A stretch of 64,000 nucleotides of DNA from Olavius sp. associated proteobacterium Delta 1 (GTDB lineage: Bacteria > Desulfobacterota > Desulfobacteria > Desulfobacterales > JAFDCJ01), in NCBI GenBank assembly GCA_902749685.1, contig CACVKW010000064.1, positions 1-64,000 on the forward strand, given 5' to 3'. Shown here piece by piece: positions 41,792 to 50,162 of the stretch. The notes below the pieces were generated by a model. That model was not told the DNA's origin, did not search any database, and saw only the letters and a list, made by a program, of their open reading frames with translations. Position 1 is the first letter of the stretch; each line of letters starts with the position of its first letter. The position numbers and the translations under genes were made by a program.

Positions 41792-42369
41792 TATTCGCGG
41801 AATACTTCGGCAATCCTTGCCTCCATGCTACCCGGTAAGGATCGGCCCGATACTTCATCAATGCAATGCACCGTAAATTTGCCGAGCACACTGACATTGA
41901 CCGTAATCGTTCCGGGGGTAAGCGTGATGGAATTGGCAAAGGTGGTGCGGGAAATGTCGCTTTTCAATCTACTGTCGAATTCAATAATTTTGGGGTCGAT
42001 AAGGTCTATCATTCTGGGATGGAACACAAGATAGAGCACATGAAGATTGGCCAGAAATATTTGATAGAAAAGCCAGGGGATGTAGCCGGCAAACCGCAGC
42101 CAGCGAATAATGAACGCCGGCTTTATCCCTGAAGGAAATAACAAGTCATTGCTGAATGCAGCGACGATCAGGCAGGAACCCAATCCCAGCGCAAGGTGGA
42201 AGGGATCGAATTTACCTGAAAAGAGCACCCAAAACAAAGCCAGGATGAGAAATGTCACTATAAAGGGCGCTGGGGCAAAGCTTTTTTTAGTGGGGTTGCG
42301 CGAAAGTCGGCGGCCGGATTTCCTGCGGTATTGATCTTTAATAGAGGCTTTTTCTTCCGGAGCAGCCAA
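41791..42369 (-). CDS. mnhE: MnhE/MrpE antiporter subunit
   Basis: 192 residues from TTG 42369; GGGGAGG stands 8 bases upstream. A GTG at 42378 in the same frame sits too close to that RBS. Two to three helices (FIVTFLILALFWVLFSG; GLGSCLIVAAFSNDLLF; IPWLFYQIFLANLHVLYLVF) and the MnhE motif LKSDISRTTFANSITLTPGT, then VHCIDE. The charged first 30 residues (KDQYRRKSGRRLSRNPTKKS) are unusual for the family. First antiporter gene of the cluster, so the operon promoter should lie near 42370-42400. Confidence 0.9.
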   Translation of the reverse strand: MAAPEEKASIKDQYRRKSGRRLSRNPTKKSFAPAPFIVTFLILALFWVLFSGKFDPFHLALGLGSCLIVAAFSNDLLFPSGIKPAFIIRWLRFAGYIPWLFYQIFLANLHVLYLVFHPRMIDLIDPKIIEFDSRLKSDISRTTFANSITLTPGTITVNVSVLGKFTVHCIDEVSGRSLPGSMEARIAEVFRE

Positions 42370-42397
42370 TCCCACCACCTCCCCTCGCTTTGAATTT

Positions 42398-43057
42398 TTA
42401 GTCGGATAGTATGTTATAACTTGCTGATTTATATCCTTTTATTTTTTGAATATGAAATGTAAGGATACGGCTCTCATAATTTTCGACGTATTCCTTAAGT
42501 CTCTGTTTTACATGGCGAAATTTATTACTCTGCAAATTGCTGATCAGGTTGTTGATATCCGTCGCCCGTCCTTCGCAAATAATACTGGGGCCTTCTCCGA
42601 TTAAGACTTCCCATTCCCTGGCGACAGATATGCCCAATTCCTCGAGAGCGGGATAGAATTCATCTAAAGTGTAGCTGCCGTAATCCGCTTTTTTATCACT
42701 AATTATGTTCCACATCTGGTTAAACTTCACGGTATCTTCGCGAATATCGGTGGAATATGAATCTTTTTTGCCGGTTTTGACCAGAACTTTGGTTTTGTAG
42801 CCTTTCACATAATTAAACAGATCCGCCTTGGACTCCTTATATTTTTTGTTCTGCAATGCCTTTTCAAGTTGATCTAAATCATTACTGACAGTTTCGAATA
42901 TAATTTCACTGTAGGCGCCGACCAGCACCGACCATCCGGCCACGGTGTGCATGCCTAACTGATTGATCGTTGGAATAAACTTTTTGATAATAAATTTATC
43001 GTATTCTTTTTTTTTGTCATGAATAATCGTCCAATAATGATTTAGTTTGACTGTCAT
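42398..43057 (-). CDS. Unknown protein with two tandem ~90-residue domains
   Basis: 219 residues, soluble. Residues 3-93 and 110-200 are copies of one another: KLNHYWTIIHDKKKEYDKF matches KFNQMWNIISDKKADYGSY, AGWSVLVGAYSEIIFE matches REWEVLIGEGPSIICE, and KADLFNYVKGYKTKVL matches KQRLKEYVENYESRIL. The alternating alpha/beta pattern is like a dimeric alpha-beta-barrel (Dabb/NIPSNAP-like) fold, which is only a guess. No catalytic motif found. RBS GAGGAGGG is strong. The gene stands beside mnhE (29 bp gap, same strand) and may be its upstream operon partner. Confidence 0.72.
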   Translation of the reverse strand: MTVKLNHYWTIIHDKKKEYDKFIIKKFIPTINQLGMHTVAGWSVLVGAYSEIIFETVSNDLDQLEKALQNKKYKESKADLFNYVKGYKTKVLVKTGKKDSYSTDIREDTVKFNQMWNIISDKKADYGSYTLDEFYPALEELGISVAREWEVLIGEGPSIICEGRATDINNLISNLQSNKFRHVKQRLKEYVENYESRILTFHIQKIKGYKSASYNILSD

Positions 43058-43387
43058 AGCTTAACCCTCCTCATGTTATTCGACACTTGATTCGGAAGTT
43101 CTCGACTCAGTCACTACAGGCGATGATGAATTGCGATAACAAACTGATATATAGAAATATTAATAGTCTGTGACGTTTCGGGGAAAAAATCGGATTTGTC
43201 GACGCTATTTGAGAAAAAAAATAATCGTCGTATGTTTTATTTATTCGAAATATTCATCGCTGAGCCATCGCCAGCTTACGATTATTCAGCCTTTTCATTT
43301 CGGAGAATGCAGATAACGTTCTATTCAATGGAAGCTGCGCCCGTTCGTTGATCGACGGTAGCATACTTATATCACAGGGTGCAACTA
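43058..43387. other. Gene-free gap
   Basis: 330 bp between the duplicated-domain protein and the cytidylate-kinase-like gene. It is AT-rich, with poly-A tracts (GGGGAAAAAATCGG; GAGAAAAAAAATAATCG). The promoter of the minus-strand unit starting at 43057 should be here, but no convincing element was found. Confidence 0.4.
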
Positions 43388-44005
43388 TTATTTGTGCGGA
43401 TCCACGAGTTTGCATACCAGTTCAAGCGCCTGTTCCAGACTAACCTTGCTCATATTCAGTACCAGGTGATAAAGAAAGGGGTTGTCATAATCAGATTTGC
43501 CCAATTTATGGTAAAGATTCTTGCGGCGTTTATCTTCACTTTTTACTACCTGGATTGCCCGGCTTTTTGAAAGATCATAATTCGCCATCATAAATTGCAC
43601 GCGATTTTCGAACTCATCGATGAGAAGAACATGAAAGGCGTCGGGATGGTCGTTTAAGATGTACTGGCTTCCCCGCCCAAGTATGACCACATCACCATCA
43701 TCGGCCATCTGGGCGATTATCAAAACCAGATAATCCAAATATATTTCTTCATCAATATAGCCGCGCTCATCCTTTAAGACGCGATCCATCAGTGGTTTTG
43801 AGACTGTTTTTGAGATAAATTTAGAGAATTTGCCGCCAGCTTCCTTTTCCACGGTTTCCACAAAATGGGTCGAAACATTGGCCATTTCGGCCACCATTTT
43901 GATGATTTCACTGTCGGCAAATGTGTAGCCAAATTCATTGGCGACCATTTTGCCCAGGGTTTTGCCGCCGGCGCCAAATTGTCTTGATATCGTGATTACC
44001 GCCAT
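43388..44005 (-). CDS. Cytidylate-kinase-like family protein
   Basis: 205 residues. P-loop-like ITISRQFGAGGKTLGKMVA at the start, then DVVILGRGSQYILNDHPDAF, DLSKSRAIQVVKSEDKRRK and SDYDNPFLYHLVLNMSK, matching the cytidylate-kinase-like (CMK2-type) family. It lacks the CMP-binding insert of true Cmk and is widespread in deltaproteobacteria beside stress and signalling genes; its substrate is unknown. The truncated gene at 27835-28332 is a clear paralogue. It precedes the universal stress protein gene's downstream end by 153 bp and has no obvious operon partner. Confidence 0.85.
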   Translation of the reverse strand: MAVITISRQFGAGGKTLGKMVANEFGYTFADSEIIKMVAEMANVSTHFVETVEKEAGGKFSKFISKTVSKPLMDRVLKDERGYIDEEIYLDYLVLIIAQMADDGDVVILGRGSQYILNDHPDAFHVLLIDEFENRVQFMMANYDLSKSRAIQVVKSEDKRRKNLYHKLGKSDYDNPFLYHLVLNMSKVSLEQALELVCKLVDPHK

Positions 44006-44098
44006 TAAAGCCTCCCTTTTATTTTAATGTATATTGTCGATTGAAAATTGAATATTTAAGGTTCGCCTCTGGCGGATCGATTTGAAAGGGCCTCTATA

Positions 44099-44158
44099 CA
44101 AATTGACGGAGCAAAGCGACTTCCATAATTATTCAATTTTCAATATTCAATAGTCAAT
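44099..44158. repeat. Dispersed intergenic repeat R4, copy 1
   Basis: AAATTGACGGAGCAAAGCGAC followed by ATAATTATTCAATTTTCAATATTCAATAGTCAATT. A second copy is at 53009-53060, just before the peroxiredoxin gene. Confidence 0.55.
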
Positions 44159-45034
44159 TCATACCTTCTCCGGCGGTATCAACAGGGTCGGATAGACGGA
44201 CTTCTCGGCAATCGAGCGTGGTGTGCTGCCAAGCCATTTTTCAACCCAGGCCGTTTTGGCCGAGGAGCCCAAAACGATCATGGTTGCCTGACAATCCCTG
44301 GCAGCTTTTTCGATCTCCGCGTCCGGATCACCGATATAAACGTGCTCCCGGGCCTTGATGCCCTCGGCTTCAAATATATCGCAGATCTGCCTAAGTTTGG
44401 TCCGGGTTTCTTTGCGAGTTTTTTGGATTGCCATGGCTGATGAGCCTTTTAAGTCCTTCTCACCGGCCACGTGCATGACCCCGATCTCCTGGACGACATT
44501 TTTCAGGCCCTTTAAATAATCAACTGCTTTTAAACTGGCGGGTGACCAGTCCATCGCCAACAAGGGCCTTTCAAACGGTTTTTCAATGGAGATCGCTGTT
44601 TCCGACAAATGCTTGTAGACCAGCACGGGAGTTGCCGACCTGCGAAGTAATTCGGTAACGTCCGAGCCGGAATAGAGGTTTTCGAGCACGCCTTTGTGCG
44701 AGCGCCCGATGACGATCAGATCGGCTTCCTCATTTTTGGCAGCCTTGATGACTTCGGAAACCAGACTGCCGACCACAATATAGACGCCGACCTCCAGGCC
44801 TTGTTCAAACAGGTTTTCGGACCAATCTATAAATCGGATATTGGCCGCTTCGCGCAATCGAATTTCTTCATCTTTGCGGTAACCCACCCGGCTCATGGCA
44901 AATCGATCCTTTTCGATGACGTTTATAAAGACAATGTGGTTTAAGTCCGCTTTTGTCAGGCTCAGCAGCGACTGGACGGCATCAAAACCCAACTCCTCGA
45001 ACTTGGTGACAAAAAGTAGTCTCGTAATTTTCAT
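44159..45034 (-). CDS. Tandem universal stress protein (two UspA domains)
   Basis: 291 residues, two UspA domains (about 1-145 and 155-290). The ATP-binding motif G-2x-G-9x-G(S/T) reads VIGRSHKGVLENLYSGSDV in domain 1 and VLGSSAKTAWVEKWLGSTP in domain 2, so both can probably bind ATP. DIRH-like acidic regions are present (IFVNV; ALDWSPASLKAVDYLKG). It likely acts in stress or energy homeostasis; partners are unknown. Encoded next to a response regulator and sensor kinases on the same strand. Confidence 0.9.
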   Translation of the reverse strand: MKITRLLFVTKFEELGFDAVQSLLSLTKADLNHIVFINVIEKDRFAMSRVGYRKDEEIRLREAANIRFIDWSENLFEQGLEVGVYIVVGSLVSEVIKAAKNEEADLIVIGRSHKGVLENLYSGSDVTELLRRSATPVLVYKHLSETAISIEKPFERPLLAMDWSPASLKAVDYLKGLKNVVQEIGVMHVAGEKDLKGSSAMAIQKTRKETRTKLRQICDIFEAEGIKAREHVYIGDPDAEIEKAARDCQATMIVLGSSAKTAWVEKWLGSTPRSIAEKSVYPTLLIPPEKV

Positions 45035-45128
45035 GATCGCAGTTACTCTCCAATAATCTGATAATTAATCCGCAGATATTCAATTTGCAATCTTCAATTT
45101 TCAATACCGGCTCGTCCGGGTCAGGGGA

Positions 45129-45521
45129 TCAGGCCAGGATTTTTTTTATTTCCTCGGCCAATATTTCAGGCTCGACCGGTTTCTCCAGATATACTTTGGG
45201 CTCCGGCACTTCTTTGCCGCCAAATTCGGTTAAGGCCTTCTGGGAACGCAGAAATGTTTTTTTAGCTATTCCGGATAAAATGATAATGGGGATATTTTTA
45301 AAGGACTTATCTGTTTTAAGTTCGCGGTAAAGCCTGATGCCGCTTTGTCGAGGCATCAGAACATCGAGTATGATCAGCTCCGGTTTTTCCTGCTTGATCA
45401 TCTTAAGGCCTTCCTCACCGTTGGCTGCTTCCAGAGGTGCATAACCGTTTTCTTCCAAAACCGTCACGCTGAATAGCCGGACATCCGGATCATCATCTAC
45501 AACCAGTACTTTTTTTGCCAT
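45129..45521 (-). CDS. Stand-alone response regulator receiver protein
   Basis: 130 residues: CheY-like receiver only. DDDPDVR acidic cluster after strand 1, acceptor Asp53 in LIILDVLMPRQSG, Thr/Ser switch in IIILSG, conserved Lys in VYLEKPVEP. No output domain, so it acts by protein contact or as a phosphate relay between the kinases encoded just upstream. An insertion (AKKTFLRSQKALTEFGGKEVPE) between strand 4 and strand 5 is longer than usual. Confidence 0.9.
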   Translation of the reverse strand: MAKKVLVVDDDPDVRLFSVTVLEENGYAPLEAANGEEGLKMIKQEKPELIILDVLMPRQSGIRLYRELKTDKSFKNIPIIILSGIAKKTFLRSQKALTEFGGKEVPEPKVYLEKPVEPEILAEEIKKILA

Positions 45522-45669
45522 GATGTATTCTCCTTGTGAAAGTACTTAGTGATTTTTTCCAGTAATCAATACCTGCTCTAATTCTTTCAACCTGGTGTGG
45601 TTTAAAATTATTCCAGCTTCTCAGTATTTATCATACAAGAATCAGAAAATAAATATTGCCACAACGGCA

Positions 45670-47202
45670 TCAGTGCCCCGGCTGCCCTTCATCAGCTGTC
45701 GCACAAGGCAGCCTTACGGTAAAGTTAGTTCCTTGGTCCAAGCGGGAGGTCACGTCTATCTTGCCCTTGTGCTCTTCGATGAGTTTCCGGGTTACCATCA
45801 GGCCAAGACCGGTACCCCGGTGCCCTTTGGTGCTAAAGAATGACGTAAAGAGCTTTTGCAAGACCTCTTCGCTCATGCCGGCGCCGTTATCCGAAACATC
45901 AAATTTGATAATATTGCCCGGCTCCTTCTCAGTTTTCAGTTTGACGATCCAGTGTTTACTCAGGTCCTCGTCAAACAGGCAGGCATCAACGGCATTTGAT
46001 GCCAGATTCAGCAAGATTTCGTGTATGCTGCCGGGATCCATAATCACTGTGCCGATGGTGTCGTCAGGTTCGATGGTGATTTCAACTTGGTTTTCGCTGG
46101 CTTTATCCTTTACCAGTTCGTAAACATCACTAACAATATTATTTGGCTCGCACGCTTCATATTCCGGTTCGCGTTCTTTAGAATATGACAGCAAGTCCAT
46201 CACCAGGTTGGAAGTCCGGCCGATGTTTCTTTTTATGGTGTCCCAGCCTTTTTTTAATTTCTCGGTGTCATCGCGTTTGATTCCGATATCAACCAGATAG
46301 CTGCCGCCCTTGAGACCATGCAATATATTTTTAATACCGTGGGCCAAACCGGCAACCGTTTGACCGACGGCCGCCAGCCTTTCGGACTTAACCAGTTCCT
46401 TTTCCAGCCGTTTAATTTCTCTCAGGTCCTGGAAGAAGGCGACGGTACCCATTTCTTTGCCATTTTCCTGCAATATCGTGCCCGAAAACCTGACCGGAAT
46501 GTGCCGTCCGTCCTGGGAGACAATAGCGGTTTCCCGCCAGGAGATATCTTTAAACCCGTTTTTACTGTCCAGCGCATCACGAAACTGATCGGCGATTTCC
46601 GGCGGGAAAAGCTCGGTTATCGCCATTTTGTAAATTACTTCAGCCTGGGAAAAACCGAAGATGCTCTCCGCCCCGGGATTATAAATGACAACTTTCAAAT
46701 CCCGGTCGGTGGCGACAATTCCATCGTTTGAGCTTCGGATCAGCTTGATTTGGAAATTGGTTTGTCTTCTTAATTCACTGGTGGCGAGCTCGATTTTTTT
46801 TTCAAGATCGGTGGTATACTCTTTTAACTTTTGCTTGATATCAAGCTTTTCTTTGGCCCGCGCCAGGGCAATTGTCAGGGCTTCGTCTCTGACGGGTTTA
46901 TTGATAAAATCGGAAGCACCGTACTTAAGAGATTCAATGGCATTGTCGATATCGCCGTGGCCGGTGATGATGATGACTTCCGTATCGGGATCAAGCGCCT
47001 TTATTTTTTCCAGGACCTCGATGCCGTCCATGCCCGGCATCTTAATGTCGGTGATAACGATGGGCGGGTTTTCTCTGGCGAAAGCCTCCAGCCCCTCGGC
47101 CCCATTGAGGGCCGGGATGACATCATAACCGTCGGCTTTCAGCGATATGCCGAGAACTCGCAGAATATCGGGTTCGTCGTCAATTAGTAGGATTTTGTTC
47201 AT
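45670..47202 (-). CDS. Receiver-PAS sensor histidine kinase
   Basis: 510 residues: N-terminal receiver (1-120, Asp52 in VITDIKMPGMDG), coiled-coil linker (about 121-150), PAS (151-262), HisKA with the phosphorylated His288 in GLAHGIKNILHGL, and HATPase_c (about 380-500) with the N-box LASNAVDAC and G-boxes GAGMSEE and GTGLGL. No membrane helix. The hybrid order (receiver first) suggests that it is controlled by another kinase, plausibly the 840-residue protein encoded upstream. NtrC/NtrB-type dimerisation helix pattern. Confidence 0.9.
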   Translation of the reverse strand: MNKILLIDDEPDILRVLGISLKADGYDVIPALNGAEGLEAFARENPPIVITDIKMPGMDGIEVLEKIKALDPDTEVIIITGHGDIDNAIESLKYGASDFINKPVRDEALTIALARAKEKLDIKQKLKEYTTDLEKKIELATSELRRQTNFQIKLIRSSNDGIVATDRDLKVVIYNPGAESIFGFSQAEVIYKMAITELFPPEIADQFRDALDSKNGFKDISWRETAIVSQDGRHIPVRFSGTILQENGKEMGTVAFFQDLREIKRLEKELVKSERLAAVGQTVAGLAHGIKNILHGLKGGSYLVDIGIKRDDTEKLKKGWDTIKRNIGRTSNLVMDLLSYSKEREPEYEACEPNNIVSDVYELVKDKASENQVEITIEPDDTIGTVIMDPGSIHEILLNLASNAVDACLFDEDLSKHWIVKLKTEKEPGNIIKFDVSDNGAGMSEEVLQKLFTSFFSTKGHRGTGLGLMVTRKLIEEHKGKIDVTSRLDQGTNFTVRLPCATADEGQPGH

Positions 47203-47369
47203 AGAAAAGAATGCCTAAAATGTCTAAATTGCCTAAAATGACTAAAATTAAGGATCAAGATCATTTTAATTTGAACTATCACCTGACCACAGTGAACGAT
47301 CAACTATCCATCAATCAACCAATCCATCTGATCAGCTTAAATTATTTGTTCGACGTTAAAATCGCTATG

Positions 47370-47470
47370 CGCCGAAAGCCGTGTGCCTTGCGCCTACGCC
47401 CCATGCGCCATGCCCTCTGCGCCATGCTCTCTGCGCCATGCTCTCTGCGCTATGCTCCATGCGCCATGCG
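47370..47470. repeat. GCGCCATGC-type tandem words between the kinase genes
   Basis: Words GCGCCATGCTCTCT are repeated several times (for example TGCGCCATGCTCTCTGCGCC). They resemble the GGCGCACGG runs near 2050 and the AAATCC words elsewhere: low-complexity intergenic filler with no visible coding or RNA structure. Confidence 0.5.
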
Positions 47471-49993
47471 CTAGGCGCTTACCGCCGGAAACGTCAGCAT
47501 AAATGTTGTGCCCCGGCCGATTTCACTTTCAATATCGATGCTGCCACCGTAGTCTTTTACGATCCCGTAGCTGATACTGACCCCCAGCCCGGTGCCTTTG
47601 CCGACTTTTTTGGTCGTAAAAAAGGGCTCGATAATTTTGTTTTTAACCTCTTCGGACATTCCGGTGCCTGTATCGGAAACCAGCACCGTGACCCGGTCCG
47701 CCTTCATGAAAGATTTTATGGTAAGCTGCATGGACGAGTCCTGAACGTCGGGCTGGCTGCTTTTTTCATCCATGGCATCGATCGCATTTGAAACCAGGTT
47801 GATAAACACCTGTTCCAGCCGATTGTGCTCCGCCACAATATCCGGCAGATCCGGGTCCAGATCGAGCTGTACACTGACATCATGAACTTTTAATTGATGC
47901 CCCAGGACCTTGAAAACATCTTTGATTGGATCGTTGATATTGACCTTGCTGTGAACAAGTTCAGATTGTCTGGCAAAATCCCGCACATGTTTGATAACGC
48001 CGCTGGCACGCTCCACATTGGCGACAATATCATTGGCCATGGTTCGCAGGTCTTCGCCGTCTATCTTGGCGCCCCGTTTTAACATTTTCAAAAAAAAGTC
48101 GGCGCATACCTGAATTACATTTAGCGGTTGATTGATTTCATGAGCCATGCCGGCCGCCATCACCCCCAGGGTGGTCATTTTGCCGGCCTGTATCAACTGC
48201 GTCTCTTTTTCGACAACTTCAGTGATATCGGTGGTTGAAACAATAATAACATTGCGTTCGCCGTATTTTGCAAAACTGATATTGATATTGACGTAAAACG
48301 GTTTGCGGCCCTTGCGGTAATGTCGCTTTTTGCTGAAAAGCAGTGATTGATCTTCTGCCAGGCTTTTTAGTGCCTGGGCCATTTCATCATCATCATTTTC
48401 TCCAATTTCGAGAAACGGTCGTCCCAGCAGTTCCTCCCGTGAATATCCATAACTGTCCTGGGCCCGTTGATTCATAGCCAAAATTTCGAAAGTCTTGCTG
48501 TTAAGAATAAATATTGGGTGAGGATCATTGTTAAACAGGGTGCGATATTTTTTTTCCGATTTAATGTACTGTTCCTGGAGCATCGCATTTTCGATGGCGA
48601 CACCGATGCGGTTGCCGATCAATTCCAGAACGTTTTTCTGTTCCTGATTGAAATACATCGGCTTTCTGCTGCCGATGCGTATGACACCAAAGGTTTTCTT
48701 TTCCTTGCTGCTGATGGGAACATAGGCAATTGATGCTATCTCTTCGCGTTCCAGTGTGCAGATTTCATCCGGACAATCTTGCGGCAAATTTTCATAGATG
48801 GTGTACTCATTGCTCTGGGCCACACGATGGATGATACTGTTTTCGTCAAGAACGCTGAGTGCCTTGCAGGCGTCCTCCGATAGCCCCCGGCAAAAGCGCA
48901 GATAGTATTTGCCATCATCATCCAGCAAATAGATGCAAATACCGTCGGCAGACAAAAAATTTAACAACTCCTCGACGGCCTGATTGATTCTGGATTCCAG
49001 ATCTGCAGGAGCATTCAAGGCGCTGTATATGGAACAAAGTGTGCTCAGCTCGCCGGTATGGCGCTCCCGCTCTTCTTCAGCTTTTTTATCTTCGGTTTTG
49101 TCCCAGAGGGTTTCAATGGCCCCGACGATGGAGCCGTCGTGTCCCTTTATGGGAGCGGCCGTAAACCAGCACCATTTGCCGTTTTCCCCTAAACGTGGGA
49201 AAAACACTTCTGCTTCGTAGGCCTCTTCAATCAGCGCAGACTTGCGCCATTTTTCACCGTATAATTTTTGGATTTCATCTTCACTGATTTGATCCAGGAT
49301 CACATCCGCCATGGTGGGGCGTTCTTCTCCCCAAAACGGTGTCGACGGCCGGGTGGTCCCAACGATCGTTGCGGCCGGCGTGCCGGTGAGCCGTTGCATG
49401 GCCGTGTTCCAGTGGGTAACGATATGGTCCTGGTTTAATACAAAGGTTGGAATTGTGCTGCCCTCAATAATCTGTGAAAGGGCGATTTCGCTCTCGATTA
49501 ATTCCCGCTCTATTTCGACATAGCGATTGCCTCTCTGCCGGATCACATCGCCCAGGCGGTCGGCAAATTGTTCGAAAAGGACATTGATGTCAGGCGTGCT
49601 GTCTTTGTGTCGACCCAGCACTTTCAAAGCTTTTCTCTTTTCCGCTTCCACCTGGAGCGATGTCCATACGGTTCTGGATTCAACATGGTCGATCAGCCTC
49701 ACTTCGCCAGGCTTTATCATGCCGAAGATCACACCCAGTTTATCATCGGCTGTCAGTTCCATAATGACCTGTAAATTTTCCAGATCAAAAAGCGCTTTGT
49801 AATCGCTGGTGGTGAATATTCCTTTGCGGCCGGCATACAATAATCCCTCAGCCTGATCATCTTTATCGGCAACGCCTAAAATCGTGGGGCGTTGTTCTTC
49901 GAAATGTTCACTGTAAATCAGTTCAAGCAGATTTTTGCAAAATCGCCCGCCGCCCACAATGGCAATATTAGATTTCAATAGCTCATCAATCAC
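47471..49993 (-). CDS. Sensor histidine kinase with N-terminal Rossmann-like domain
   Basis: 840 residues. Residues 5-115 form a nucleotide-binding-type alpha/beta domain: IAIVGGGRFCKNLLELI (GxGGxxxxx), ILGVADKDDQAEGLLY and VIMELTADDKLG, typical of homoserine-dehydrogenase-like NAD(P)-binding sensors. It is followed by PAS (about 167-300), GAF (about 315-475), PAS (480-595), HisKA with His618 in GMAHEINQPLNVIQ and HATPase_c (about 700-838; NAIDAM, GTGMSEE, GTGLGVSISYG). There are no transmembrane segments, so it senses cytoplasmic or redox signals. Its own receiver is absent; the partner may be the receiver at 45129 or the hybrid kinase at 45670. Confidence 0.9.
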   Translation of the reverse strand: MIDELLKSNIAIVGGGRFCKNLLELIYSEHFEEQRPTILGVADKDDQAEGLLYAGRKGIFTTSDYKALFDLENLQVIMELTADDKLGVIFGMIKPGEVRLIDHVESRTVWTSLQVEAEKRKALKVLGRHKDSTPDINVLFEQFADRLGDVIRQRGNRYVEIERELIESEIALSQIIEGSTIPTFVLNQDHIVTHWNTAMQRLTGTPAATIVGTTRPSTPFWGEERPTMADVILDQISEDEIQKLYGEKWRKSALIEEAYEAEVFFPRLGENGKWCWFTAAPIKGHDGSIVGAIETLWDKTEDKKAEEERERHTGELSTLCSIYSALNAPADLESRINQAVEELLNFLSADGICIYLLDDDGKYYLRFCRGLSEDACKALSVLDENSIIHRVAQSNEYTIYENLPQDCPDEICTLEREEIASIAYVPISSKEKKTFGVIRIGSRKPMYFNQEQKNVLELIGNRIGVAIENAMLQEQYIKSEKKYRTLFNNDPHPIFILNSKTFEILAMNQRAQDSYGYSREELLGRPFLEIGENDDDEMAQALKSLAEDQSLLFSKKRHYRKGRKPFYVNINISFAKYGERNVIIVSTTDITEVVEKETQLIQAGKMTTLGVMAAGMAHEINQPLNVIQVCADFFLKMLKRGAKIDGEDLRTMANDIVANVERASGVIKHVRDFARQSELVHSKVNINDPIKDVFKVLGHQLKVHDVSVQLDLDPDLPDIVAEHNRLEQVFINLVSNAIDAMDEKSSQPDVQDSSMQLTIKSFMKADRVTVLVSDTGTGMSEEVKNKIIEPFFTTKKVGKGTGLGVSISYGIVKDYGGSIDIESEIGRGTTFMLTFPAVSA

Positions 49994-50162
49994 GCAAGTT
50001 CACCTGTATCTGATATTAATTATGCATCTATGTCCATTTTAAACAGAATGACATATTCTTTTTTTATACATACACAGCGTTAAGCAAATTTGAACCTATG
50101 CGTTAATTGTAACATCTACCTTTTAAAGGGCATGGTGCCATTCATCGAGACGCTGTGTATTT

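Noticed and set aside
45670..49993. The two large kinases as membrane receptors
   Set aside because: No hydrophobic segments long enough for membrane helices were found; both appear to be soluble.
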